A model generated the notes under the pieces. The model saw nothing but the letters and a program-made list of their open reading frames with translations, had not been told where the DNA came from and ran no database searches. The translations under genes and the position numbers were made by a program. Source: Mycolicibacterium arabiense (GTDB taxonomy: Bacteria; Actinomycetota; Actinomycetes; Mycobacteriales; Mycobacteriaceae). From it: 64,000 nt of DNA. Shown one piece after another: positions 35,723 through 46,464 of this stretch. How positions within the stretch are numbered: position 1 is the stretch's first letter; the number at the start of each line of letters is the position of its first letter. The DNA is taken from assembly GCF_010731815.2 (NCBI RefSeq), contig NZ_AP022593.1, positions 4,464,001 through 4,528,000 of the forward strand, given 5' to 3'.

Positions 35723-35756
35723 TATTTCCCCGCTCGCTTCGCTCGTGCCCGCCGGA

Positions 35757-36515
35757 TCACTTGGAGGCCCCCTTGTCGGTCCCCGCGAAGGCATCGCGAT
35801 GCTCGTCCGCGACGCCTGCCAGGTTGAGTTCGAAGGTGAAGCCCTGCTCCATGCGGTAACTGGCGTTGACCCGCTGTACGTCGATGAGGTTCAGCGCCTC
35901 CTTGGCCGCGCGGATCACCCTGGTGTCCTTGACGGCGATGTCGCGGGCCACCCGCAGAGCGGACTCGTCGAGTTCGGCGCGGGGCACCACCTCGTGCACC
36001 GAGCCGAAGTGGTGCAGCGTGGCGGCGTCGACGGTCGCGGCCGTGAAGAACAGCCTGCGCATCATGTGCTGCGGCACCAGCCGCGAGAGGTGGGTGGCAG
36101 CACCGAGTGCGCCTCGCTCCACCTCCGGCAGACCGAACTTGGCGTCATCGGACGCGACGATGACGTCGGCGTTGCCGACCAGTCCGATGCCGCCGCCGAC
36201 GCAGAAGCCGTTGACGGCTGCGACGACCGGCACCTCGCACTCGTACACCGCGCGGAAGGCGTGGAAGCAGCCACGATTGGCGTCGATGAGCGCAGTGAAC
36301 CCGTCGGTCTTCTGCATCTCCTTGATGTCGACACCGGCGTTGAAGCCGCGACCCTCGGCGCGCAGGATCACCACGTGCGTGCTGGTGTCGCGGCCGGCCG
36401 CGGTGATGGCGTCGCCGAGTTCGAACCAGCCACGCGACGGGATCGCGTTGACGGGTGGGTAGTCGACGGTAACCGAGACGATGCCCGGTTCCACGGTTTT
36501 CGAGGTGATGGTCAT
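35757..36515 (-). CDS. echA20: Ring-opening enoyl-CoA hydratase-family enzyme EchA20
   Basis: Crotonase-fold hydrolase that opens ring D of the indanone-CoA intermediate. The 252-residue protein has LRAEGRGFNAGVDIKEMQK, VNGFCVGGGIGLVGNADV (oxyanion/CoA loop), KFGLPEVERGALGAATHLS and FFTAATVDAATLHHFGSVHE. ATG 36515 has CAGGAG 6 nt upstream, so this leftward transcript has a leader, unlike the rightward one across the shared operator. First gene of echA20-ipdA-ipdB-ipdC. Confidence 0.93.
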   Translation of the reverse strand: MTITSKTVEPGIVSVTVDYPPVNAIPSRGWFELGDAITAAGRDTSTHVVILRAEGRGFNAGVDIKEMQKTDGFTALIDANRGCFHAFRAVYECEVPVVAAVNGFCVGGGIGLVGNADVIVASDDAKFGLPEVERGALGAATHLSRLVPQHMMRRLFFTAATVDAATLHHFGSVHEVVPRAELDESALRVARDIAVKDTRVIRAAKEALNLIDVQRVNASYRMEQGFTFELNLAGVADEHRDAFAGTDKGASK

Positions 36516-36539
36516 GCGGACTCCTGAGCTGACTACCTA

Positions 36540-36553
36540 AGCAAGCACTTGCT
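36540..36553. promoter_or_regulatory. KstR2 operator between echA20 and the divergent SDR
   Basis: AGCAAGCACTTGCT is an exact AnCAAGnnCTTGnT palindrome and serves the leftward echA20-ipdABC operon and the rightward SDR pair. Confidence 0.95.
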
Positions 36554-36556
36554 TGG

Positions 36557-36562
36557 TACGCT
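36557..36562 (+). promoter_or_regulatory. -10 hexamer of leaderless SDR promoter
   Basis: TACGCT lies 3 nt after the KstR2 operator and exactly 6 nt before GTG 36569, the same geometry as at kstR2. Confidence 0.6.
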
Positions 36563-36568
36563 AGCACA

Positions 36569-37342
36569 GTGAGTGACGCCACTGGAATCAATCTGCGACT
36601 CGATGGCCGGGTGGTCCTCGTGACCGGTGGCGTGCGTGGTGTCGGGGCCGGAATCAGCGCGGTCTTCGCCGACCAGGGCGCCACGGTCATCACCTGCGCG
36701 CGGAGGCCGGTCGAGGGCAGCCCCTACGAGTTCCACTCCTGCGACATCCGCGACGACGAGGCCGTGAAGGCGCTCGTGGACGCGATCGTCGAGAAGCACG
36801 GACGTCTCGACGTCGTCGTCAACAACGCCGGCGGATCGCCCTACGTGGCCGCCTCGGACGCGTCGGCGCGGTTCAGCACGAAGATCGTCGAACTCAACTT
36901 GCTAGCCGTGCTGTCGGTGTCGACGCATGCCAACGCCGCCATGCAGCAACAGGATTCGGGCGGGTCGATCGTCAACATCACCAGCGTCAGTGGGCGTCGA
37001 CCGACCCCGGGGACGGTCGCCTACGGTGCCGCGAAGGCGGGCGTGGAGAACATGACCACCACGCTGGCCGTCGAATGGGCGCCGAAGGTGCGGGTCAACT
37101 CGGTGGTCGTCGGCATGGTCGAGACCGAACAGTCGGAACTGTTCTACGGTGACGCCGACTCGATCGCCGCCATCTCGCGCAACGTGCCGCTCGGCAGGCT
37201 CGCCAAACCAGCCGACATCGGCTGGGCCACGGCATTTCTCGCATCCGAGGCAGCGTCGTACATCAGCGGTGCGTCACTCGAGGTGCACGGTGGCGGCGAA
37301 CCGCCGCACTACCTGTCCACCACCACCGCCGACATCAAGTAG
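36569..37342 (+). CDS. SDR oxidoreductase (Rv3549c-like)
   Basis: NAD(P)-dependent short-chain dehydrogenase of the KstR2 regulon. The 257-residue product has TGGVRGVGAGISAVFADQGA (cofactor loop GGVRGVG), VVNNAGGSPYVAASD, NITSVSGRRPTPGT (Ser), VAYGAAKAGVENMTTTLAVE (Tyr/Lys) and a C-terminal YISGASLEVHGGGEPPH. GTG 36569 is the first codon after a leaderless promoter. The substrate is presumably an indane-ring CoA intermediate; not assignable from sequence. Confidence 0.85.
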   Translation: MSDATGINLRLDGRVVLVTGGVRGVGAGISAVFADQGATVITCARRPVEGSPYEFHSCDIRDDEAVKALVDAIVEKHGRLDVVVNNAGGSPYVAASDASARFSTKIVELNLLAVLSVSTHANAAMQQQDSGGSIVNITSVSGRRPTPGTVAYGAAKAGVENMTTTLAVEWAPKVRVNSVVVGMVETEQSELFYGDADSIAAISRNVPLGRLAKPADIGWATAFLASEAASYISGASLEVHGGGEPPHYLSTTTADIK

Positions 37343-37355
37343 AAGGAGACACGAC

Positions 37356-38261
37356 ATGGGACTGCTCGACGGCCGCGTGGTCATCGTCACGGGCGCAGGC
37401 GGCGGCATCGGCCGCGCACACGCGCTGGCATTCGCCGCGGAGGGCGCCCGCGTGGTGGTCAACGACATCGGCGTGGGCCTCGACGGCTCGCCCGCCGGTG
37501 GCGGTAGCGCAGCGCAGGGCGTCGTCGACGAGATCGTCGCTGCCGGAGGCGAAGCGGTCACCAGCGGTGCGAACGTCGCAGACTGGGCGCAGGCCGAGGG
37601 CCTCATCCAGACCGCAGTCGACTCGTTCGGCGGTCTCGACGTTCTGGTCAACAACGCGGGCATCGTCCGTGACCGGATGTTCGCCAACACCAGCGAAGAA
37701 GAGTTCGACGCCGTCACCGCGGTCCACCTCAAGGGACACTTCGCCACGATGAAGCACGCAGCGGCGTACTGGCGTGCGGAGTCCAAGGCAGGCAACCCGC
37801 GCGACGCCCGCATCATCAACACCAGCTCCGGCGCCGGCCTGCAAGGCAGTGTGGGACAGGCGAACTACAGCGCCGCCAAGGCAGGCATCGCCGCGCTGAC
37901 CCTGGTGGCGTCGGCGGAGATGGGTCGCTACGGCGTCACCGTCAACGCCATCGCCCCGTCCGCCCGTACCCGCATGACCGAGACGGTGTTCGCCGACATG
38001 ATGTCGACCCAAGACGCCTCCTTCGATGCGATGGCACCCGAGAACGTCTCACCCCTGGTCGTGTGGCTGGGCAGCGTCGAGTCGCGTGACGTCACCGGCC
38101 GCATGTTCGAGGTCGAGGGCGGCATCGTTCGCGTCGCCGAGGGATGGGCGCACGGACCGCAGATCGACAAGGGCGCCCGGTGGGATCCGGCTGAACTGGG
38201 TCCCGTCGTCCGCGACCTGCTGGAGAAGTCCCGTCCACCGGTTCCGGTCTATGGCGCCTAA
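37356..38261 (+). CDS. SDR oxidoreductase (Rv3548c-like, 17beta-HSD4/hydroxyacyl-CoA dehydrogenase type)
   Basis: Probable (3R)-hydroxyacyl-CoA dehydrogenase related to the SDR domain of peroxisomal multifunctional enzyme 2. The 301 residues have GAGGGIGRAHALAFAAEGAR, VVNDIGVGLDG, VNNAGIVRDRMFANTSEEEF, TSSGAGLQGSVGQANYSAAK (Ser, Tyr, Lys) and NAIAPSARTRMTETVF, characteristic of that subgroup. AAGGAG (37343-37348) fixes ATG 37356. It is 13 nt after the preceding SDR, hence one operon, and its stop overlaps the convergent Ddn-like gene by 4 nt. Confidence 0.86.
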   Translation: MGLLDGRVVIVTGAGGGIGRAHALAFAAEGARVVVNDIGVGLDGSPAGGGSAAQGVVDEIVAAGGEAVTSGANVADWAQAEGLIQTAVDSFGGLDVLVNNAGIVRDRMFANTSEEEFDAVTAVHLKGHFATMKHAAAYWRAESKAGNPRDARIINTSSGAGLQGSVGQANYSAAKAGIAALTLVASAEMGRYGVTVNAIAPSARTRMTETVFADMMSTQDASFDAMAPENVSPLVVWLGSVESRDVTGRMFEVEGGIVRVAEGWAHGPQIDKGARWDPAELGPVVRDLLEKSRPPVPVYGA

Positions 38262-38713
38262 GCTGGTTCGCAGATCACCAGGGGGATGACGCGGTCGGCC
38301 GCCTCGCGGTAGCCACGGTACGGCGGGTACATCCGAGTGAGCCTCGGCCAGTACTCATTTCGTTCGGCCGCCGTCGCGTCGCGGGCCACCATGGCCATCT
38401 TGTTGGAGCCGTATTGCACGTGCACCCTCGGATCGGATTCGATGTTGAGGTACCACGCGGGGTCGTGGTCGCGACCGCCGAACGACGCGGGCAGAACCAC
38501 CCGCTCACCGTCGCGCAGGCACAGGGTGGCGGTCACCCTGGGCCGGCCCGAGCGCCGGCCGGTCGTGGTGATGAGTGCGGACGGCAACCACAGCAACCGG
38601 GATCCGACGAGCCCGCCGGTGTGCTGGTAGGCCCACACGTGGGCCTTGGCGAAGTTCTTCATCGACCACGCGAGCAGCCCTGAATTGCGGATCCGGTGCG
38701 AGACGTCCGTCAT
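38258..38713 (-). CDS. Deazaflavin (F420)-dependent nitroreductase-family protein
   Basis: A 151-residue DDN-family split-barrel protein that would bind F420H2 and reduce quinones or nitro compounds. It has TTTGRRSGRPRVTATLCLRD, LPASFGGRDHDPAWYLNIES, ATAAERNEYWPRLTRMYPPY and C-terminal DRVIPLVICEP. ATG 38713 or GTG 38719 could start it. It has the position of M. tuberculosis ddn next to the Rv3548c-like SDR, but the second paralogue at 40760-41239 looks closer in sequence to Ddn. Confidence 0.82.
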   Translation of the reverse strand: MTDVSHRIRNSGLLAWSMKNFAKAHVWAYQHTGGLVGSRLLWLPSALITTTGRRSGRPRVTATLCLRDGERVVLPASFGGRDHDPAWYLNIESDPRVHVQYGSNKMAMVARDATAAERNEYWPRLTRMYPPYRGYREAADRVIPLVICEPA

Positions 38714-38749
38714 GCCCACCGCATTCCCGCGGCACCGCCGGGCAAACGC

Positions 38750-39490
38750 TCACTTCTTGGTGCGTCGGCTGCCGCCGTGCCAATCCTCTTGTGCGCCGAT
38801 GGCTCCCGGATCGACACCGAAGCTGGCGAGCTGCGGGCGCTCCCGCAGCGACCGCTTGAACTCGGCGAAGCCCGGGAAGGACGCCAGGCCGACGACGTGA
38901 TCCCACAGCGCCACCGCTTGCTCCGGATCGGGCAGCCTGCTGATCACCGGCCCGAAGAACGCCGCTCCCGTCGGTGGCTGGAAGTGCAGGATCGGCGTCC
39001 CGACGTCGCGGCCCGTGAGCGCGAGCGCCTCCTCGGTCTCCGCCCGGATCTCGTCGTCCCACGCGGGGTCGTCGAGTGCGTCGGCGACGTCGCCAGGCAG
39101 GCCGACGGCCTCGAGCAGCGGCGCTACGACGTGGCGCGCGCCCTGGTCGGCCGCCGACAACGGATCGACCGCACGCGAGGTGTCGAAGATGCGAGTCCCG
39201 ACCGCGTCGTAGAACGGGCCGACGGCCTCCCGGCCGTGCTCGGCGCGCACGCGCGCTGCCACCCGCAGCAGGTGCAGGCCGGCCGTGTGCCCCGCCTCGT
39301 ACTCCGGCGGGAAGTGACTGGCGTAGTCGACGTCGGCGTTCAGCAACCGCAGCGAGATGAAGCGCCAGTCCACCTCGAAGTCGCGCTGGGTGGCGACCAT
39401 GCGCACCCACTTGCTGGTCAGCCAGGCGAACGGACACACGGGATCGAAGTAGAAGTGCAGGTGCGCAGAGGGTTCGTCGTCGGCAGCCAC
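38750..39490 (-). CDS. DsbA-like oxidoreductase related to Rv2466c, with CPFA active site
   Basis: Thioredoxin-fold protein with a helical insert, cytoplasmic (no signal peptide). It resembles the mycothiol-dependent nitroreductase Rv2466c: FYFDPVCPFAWLTSKWV near the N-terminus, DVGTPILHFQPPTGAAFFGP with the cis-Pro loop, and VGLASFPGFAEFKRSL. The active site reads Cys19-Pro-Phe-Ala22, so the resolving cysteine of CxxC is missing and chemistry would have to be monothiol. 246 residues. It lies 36 nt upstream of the Ddn-like gene on the same strand, probably one operon. Confidence 0.75.
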   Translation of the reverse strand: MAADDEPSAHLHFYFDPVCPFAWLTSKWVRMVATQRDFEVDWRFISLRLLNADVDYASHFPPEYEAGHTAGLHLLRVAARVRAEHGREAVGPFYDAVGTRIFDTSRAVDPLSAADQGARHVVAPLLEAVGLPGDVADALDDPAWDDEIRAETEEALALTGRDVGTPILHFQPPTGAAFFGPVISRLPDPEQAVALWDHVVGLASFPGFAEFKRSLRERPQLASFGVDPGAIGAQEDWHGGSRRTKK

Positions 39491-39560
39491 GTCCTCAGGC
39501 TAGCTCCGCGGCCGGCTTGCCTAAGCTGAACGAGAGCCCGCCCAATCCGAAGGACCATCA

Positions 39561-41260
<1,700 letters not shown>

Positions 41261-41695
41261 TCACTTGATGAACGGCCGGAGGTCGGCGCGGATGTGCTGG
41301 ATCAGCCCGTCGGGCGAGAACGTGAACGTCTCGTCGACGTGCGCGCACACCCGCCTGCCCGCCAGCGACGGCTTGGTGACGACGTCGAATCTCGCACGCA
41401 CCGCGTTGCCGTCGACGGTGACGTCGGGCGTCGTCGTCTGCTCGATGACCTTGTACTGCAGGCCCTTGTTCAGGCTGCGCCGCAGGTGATCTCCCGAGAA
41501 GCCCGTCTTGACCCCCAGCTCGACGCGGGTGCAGTCCGGGGCGAACGGGACGTCGTCGGCTCGGTGGTCGGCCAGCGCCCGGATGTAGGCCTTCGCCGCC
41601 TCGATCCGCTGAGCCTCCCCGATCACATCCCGGGTCGCTTCGCTCCTGCCCTCCCCGATCACATCCCGGGTCGCTTCGCTCCTGCCCTCCGTCAC
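41261..41695 (-). CDS. NTF2-like (SnoaL/DUF8021-type) protein with N-terminal 12-residue tandem duplication
   Basis: A 144-residue alpha+beta protein of the NTF2-like superfamily: AKAYIRALADHRADDVPFAP, LQYKVIEQTTTPDVTVDG, VDETFTFSPDGLIQHIRADL. No catalytic residues can be named. GTG 41695 begins two codons after the fadA5 stop, so it is probably co-transcribed with fadA5 under KstR control. Its N-terminus contains GRSEATRDVIGE twice in a row, encoded by a perfect 36-bp tandem repeat; the fold proper starts after it. A later start would remove the repeat, but no better start codon is seen. Confidence 0.7.
   Translation of the reverse strand: MTEGRSEATRDVIGEGRSEATRDVIGEAQRIEAAKAYIRALADHRADDVPFAPDCTRVELGVKTGFSGDHLRRSLNKGLQYKVIEQTTTPDVTVDGNAVRARFDVVTKPSLAGRRVCAHVDETFTFSPDGLIQHIRADLRPFIK
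41614..41690. repeat. 36-bp perfect tandem repeat (2.1 copies)
   Basis: Units 41614-41649 and 41650-41685 are identical, and 41686-41690 begins a third copy. 36 is a multiple of three, so the reading frame of the overlapping NTF2-like gene is kept. Each unit contains CGGGTCGCTTCGCTCCTGCC, related to the short GC repeat found in the echA20/ipdA spacer. Confidence 0.92.
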
Positions 41696-41697
41696 GT

Positions 41698-42871
<1,174 letters not shown>

Positions 42872-42873
<2 letters not shown>

Positions 42874-42885
42874 GAACACGTTTCA
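42872..42885. promoter_or_regulatory. KstR operator proximal to fadA5
   Basis: TAGAACACGTTTCA matches TnnAACnnGTTnnA and lies 10 nt upstream of the fadA5 start. Confidence 0.9.
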
Positions 42886-42950
42886 TATACCTGACAAGCG
42901 GTGATACGCCCGTGCCTTTGATCTGCGGTGAAGCCATGTTTTACTGGCAC

Positions 42951-42964
42951 TAGAACACGTTGCA
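42951..42964. promoter_or_regulatory. KstR operator proximal to cyp125
   Basis: TAGAACACGTTGCA matches TnnAACnnGTTnnA and lies 39 nt upstream of the cyp125 start. With the fadA5-side site it makes a second two-operator divergent region, 79 nt apart. Confidence 0.9.
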
Positions 42965-43003
42965 ATTGCGCTCAGGCAGCGACACCTCTGAGGAGATTCC
43001 CGC

Positions 43004-44245
43004 ATGGCACCCCCCACCATCCCAGCCGACTTCGACTTCCTCGACCCCGACGTCAACCAGGAGGGCCTGCCGGTCAAGGAATTGGCCGAGCTGCGCAAGA
43101 CCGAGCCCATCCACTGGGTGGACGTCCCCGGCGGAACCGGCGGCTTCGGCGACAAGGGCTACTGGCTCGTCACCAAGCACGCCGACGTCAAGGAGGTGTC
43201 CCGGCGCAGCGACGTCTTCTCCAGTTGGCAGAACGGCGCCATTCCGGTCTGGCCGAAGGAGATGCAGTTCGAGCAGATCGAACTGCAGCGCAACGTCATG
43301 CTGAACATGGACGCACCGCACCACACCCGGTTGCGCAAGATCATCTCCCGCGGCTTCACCCCGCGCGCCATCGGCCGGCTCGAGGAAGAGTTGGCCCAGC
43401 GCGCACAGAACATCGCCAAGACGGCCGCCGCGGAGGGCGTCGGTGACTTCGTCGAACAGGTGAGTTGCGAGCTTCCGCTGCAGGCGATCGCCGGGCTGCT
43501 CGGCGTCCCGCAGGACGACCGCGACAAGCTGTTCCGCTGGTCGAACGAGATGACCGGCGGCGAGGATCCCGAGTTCGCCGACGTCGACCCTGCGCAGTCG
43601 TCGATGGAACTGATCATGTACGCGATGGCGATGGCCGACGAGCGGGGCAAGAACCCGACCGACGACATCGTCACGACCCTCATCCAGGCCGACATCGACG
43701 GCGAGAAGCTGTCCGACGACGAGTTCGGCTTCTTCGTGATCATGCTCGCGGTGGCAGGCAACGAGACCACCCGCAACTCGATCACGCACGGCATGGTCGC
43801 GCTCGCGGACAACCCCGATCAGTGGGAGCTGTTCAAGAAGGAGCGCCCGAGCACGACGGCTGACGAGATCATCCGTTGGGCCACACCGGTGTCCGCCTTC
43901 CAGCGCACCGCCAACGCCGACACCGAGCTGGCCGGCGTGAAGATCAAGAAGGGCGACCGGCTGGTGATGTCCTACCGCTCGGCGAACTTCGACGAGGAGG
44001 TCTTCGACGACCCGCACAGCTTCAACATCCTGCGCGACCCCAACCCGCACGTCGGGTTCGGCGGCACCGGGGCGCACTTCTGCATCGGCGCCAACCTCGC
44101 GCGCATGACGATCAATCTGATCTTCAACGCCGTGGCCGATCACATGCCCGATCTCAAGCCCATCGGCGAGCCCGAGCGGCTACGGTCGGGATGGCTCAAC
44201 GGAATCAAGCACTGGCAGGTCGACTACACGGGCGCACGCGCCTAG
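43004..44245 (+). CDS. cyp125: Steroid C26 monooxygenase CYP125
   Basis: Cytochrome P450 that oxidises the terminal C26/C27 methyl of cholesterol or cholestenone to the acid, starting side-chain degradation. The 413 residues have the I-helix AGNETT (251-256), ExxR as EIIR (288-291) and the heme loop FGGTGAHFC with Cys360. The N-terminal PADFDFLDPDVNQEGLPVKE is typical of CYP125. AGGAG lies about 8 nt before ATG 43004. It heads the igr operon cyp125-fadE28-fadE29-chsH2-chsH1-ltp2. Confidence 0.96.
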   Translation: MAPPTIPADFDFLDPDVNQEGLPVKELAELRKTEPIHWVDVPGGTGGFGDKGYWLVTKHADVKEVSRRSDVFSSWQNGAIPVWPKEMQFEQIELQRNVMLNMDAPHHTRLRKIISRGFTPRAIGRLEEELAQRAQNIAKTAAAEGVGDFVEQVSCELPLQAIAGLLGVPQDDRDKLFRWSNEMTGGEDPEFADVDPAQSSMELIMYAMAMADERGKNPTDDIVTTLIQADIDGEKLSDDEFGFFVIMLAVAGNETTRNSITHGMVALADNPDQWELFKKERPSTTADEIIRWATPVSAFQRTANADTELAGVKIKKGDRLVMSYRSANFDEEVFDDPHSFNILRDPNPHVGFGGTGAHFCIGANLARMTINLIFNAVADHMPDLKPIGEPERLRSGWLNGIKHWQVDYTGARA

Positions 44246-44293
44246 TCCGGCGGTCGGATTCCGTACCGCGCAATCGAATCAAGGAGGATTCGG

Positions 44294-45301
44294 GTGGACT
44301 TCAGTCCTGGTGAAGGACAGCAGGCCGTCGCCGATGTGGTGACGTCTGCACTCGGACGGGACAACACGTGGGAGGCGCTGGTCGACGGCGGCGTCATCGC
44401 GTTCGGCGTCCCGGAGCGCCTCGGCGGTGACGGGCTGGGCCTCCCCGAGATCACGACCGCGCTCACCGAGATCGGCAGGCACGGGGCCGTGGGCCCGGCG
44501 CTGGCGACGCTCGGGCTGGGCCTGATCCCGCTGCTGGACCTGGCGTCGCAGGAGCAGCAGGACAGGTTCCTCGCCGGTGTGGCCAACGGTGGTGTGCTGT
44601 CGGCGGCGCTCAACGAGCCGGGCAACTCGCTTCCCGAGCACCCGAGAACGGCGCTGGCGGGCGGCAAGCTCTCCGGCACCAAGGTCGGCGTCCCCTACGC
44701 CGAGCAGGCGCAGTGGCTGGTCGTGAGCACCGACAGTGCCGTGGTGGTGGTGTCGCCCACGGCCGACGGCGTGACGCTGACCAAGACGCCGACGGCCAAC
44801 GGGTCCGACGAGTACGCGGTCACGTTCGCCGACGTCGCGGTGCAAGACGCCGACATCCTCGGCGGGACCGAGGCAGTCCACCGCGTGAACCAGTTGGCGC
44901 TGGCCGCCACCGGCGCCTTCGCCGCCGGTCTGGTCGCCGGGGCACTGCGGTTGACCGCCGACTACGTGGCCAACCGCGAACAGTTCGGCAGGCCGCTGTC
45001 GACGTTCCAGACCGTGGCGGCACAGCTCGCCGAGGTCTACATCGCCTCGCGGACACTGTCGTTGGCGTCGACGTCGGTGATCTGGCGCTTGGCGGAGGGC
45101 CGCGACGCCGACGGCGACCTCGCGGTGCTCGGCTACTGGCTGACGTCGCAGGCACCGCCGAACATGCAGACGTGCCATCACCTACACGGCGGAATGGGCA
45201 TGGACATCACCTACCCGATGAACCGCTTCTATTCATCCGTCAAGGACGTCGCCCGGCTCCTGGGCGGTCCCTCGCATCGTCTCGATCTGGTGGGAGCCTG
45301 A
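44294..45301 (+). CDS. fadE28: Acyl-CoA dehydrogenase subunit FadE28
   Basis: One half of the FadE28-FadE29 (ChsE1/ChsE2) alpha2beta2 dehydrogenase that desaturates the three-carbon side chain of the C22 sterol-CoA. The 335-residue short subunit has VPERLGGDGLGLPEITTALT, YVANREQFGRPLSTFQTVAA and CHHLHGGMGMDITYPMNRFY. GTG 44294 follows AAGGAGGA at about -12. The stop and the fadE29 start share one base, fitting stoichiometric synthesis. Confidence 0.93.
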   Translation: MDFSPGEGQQAVADVVTSALGRDNTWEALVDGGVIAFGVPERLGGDGLGLPEITTALTEIGRHGAVGPALATLGLGLIPLLDLASQEQQDRFLAGVANGGVLSAALNEPGNSLPEHPRTALAGGKLSGTKVGVPYAEQAQWLVVSTDSAVVVVSPTADGVTLTKTPTANGSDEYAVTFADVAVQDADILGGTEAVHRVNQLALAATGAFAAGLVAGALRLTADYVANREQFGRPLSTFQTVAAQLAEVYIASRTLSLASTSVIWRLAEGRDADGDLAVLGYWLTSQAPPNMQTCHHLHGGMGMDITYPMNRFYSSVKDVARLLGGPSHRLDLVGA

Positions 45302-46464
45302 TGTTCATCGAACTGACGCCCGAGCAGCGGCAGCTGCAAGCCGAGATGCGGGAGTACTTCTCGAATCTCATCTCGCCCGAAGAGGCCGCCGAGATGGAGG
45401 TCGACCGGCACGGCAAGGCCTACCGGGCGATCATCAAGCGGATGGGCTCGGACGGCAAGCTCGGCGTGGGCTGGCCCAAGGAGTTCGGCGGCTTGGGCTT
45501 CGGCCCGATCGAGCAGCAGATCTTCGTCAACGAGGCCGCCCGCGCGGACGTGCCGTTGCCCGCGGTGACGTTGCAGACGGTCGGCCCCACGCTGCAGGTG
45601 TACGGCACCGATCTGCAGAAGAAGAAGTTCCTGCCCGGCATCCTCGCCGGTGAGATCCACTTCGCCATCGGCTATTCGGAGCCCGAGGCGGGCACCGACC
45701 TCGCATCGCTGCGCACCTCCGCGGTGCGCCAGGGCGACGAGTACATCGTCAACGGCCAGAAGATCTGGACCACCGGCGGTCACGATGCCGACTATCTGTG
45801 GCTGGCGGTGAGGACCGACCCGGAAGCCGTGAAGCACAAGGGCATCTCGATCCTGATCGTCGACACGTCCGATCCCGGCTACTCGTGGACGCCGATCATC
45901 CTGTCCGACGGCGCGCACCACACCAACGCCACCTACTTCAATGACGTCCGGGTGCCAGTGGACATGCTCGTCGGCGAGGAGAACGCCGGCTGGCGATTGA
46001 TCACCACGCAGCTCAACCACGAGCGCGTGATGCTCGGACCCGCAGGCAAGGTCGCCAGTGTCTACGACCGCGTGCACACCTGGGCCTCCAAGCCCGGTGG
46101 TGACGGTGTCACGCCGATCGATCACGACGACGTGAAGCGGTTGCTCGGTGAGGTGAAGGCCATCTGGCGCATCAACGAACTGCTCAACTGGCAGGTCGCT
46201 GCAGGCGGCGAGGAGATCAACGTCGCCGATGCCGCGGCCACCAAGGTGTTCGGCACCGAACGCATCCAGCGGGTGGGCCGCATCGCCGAGGAGATCGTCG
46301 GAAAGTACGGCAACCCCGCCGAACCCGAGACGGCAGAGCTGCTGGAGTGGCTCGACTCGCAGACGAAGCGCAACCTCGTCATCACCTTCGGCGGTGGTGT
46401 CAACGAGGTGATGCGGGAGATGATCGCGGCGTCGGGGCTGAAGGTGCCGAGGGTTCCAAGGTGA
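45301..46464 (+). CDS. fadE29: Acyl-CoA dehydrogenase subunit FadE29
   Basis: Partner of FadE28 in the alpha2beta2 side-chain dehydrogenase. The 387-residue full-length ACAD has GWPKEFGGLGFGPIEQQIFV, AIGYSEPEAGTDLASLRTSA, YIVNGQKIWTTGGHDADYLW, NDVRVPVDMLVGEENAGW and ITFGGGVNEVMREMIAASGL. ATG 45301 is preferred; in-frame sequence further left is an Arg-rich shadow of fadE28. It overlaps chsH2 by 4 nt. Confidence 0.94.
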   Translation: MFIELTPEQRQLQAEMREYFSNLISPEEAAEMEVDRHGKAYRAIIKRMGSDGKLGVGWPKEFGGLGFGPIEQQIFVNEAARADVPLPAVTLQTVGPTLQVYGTDLQKKKFLPGILAGEIHFAIGYSEPEAGTDLASLRTSAVRQGDEYIVNGQKIWTTGGHDADYLWLAVRTDPEAVKHKGISILIVDTSDPGYSWTPIILSDGAHHTNATYFNDVRVPVDMLVGEENAGWRLITTQLNHERVMLGPAGKVASVYDRVHTWASKPGGDGVTPIDHDDVKRLLGEVKAIWRINELLNWQVAAGGEEINVADAAATKVFGTERIQRVGRIAEEIVGKYGNPAEPETAELLEWLDSQTKRNLVITFGGGVNEVMREMIAASGLKVPRVPR

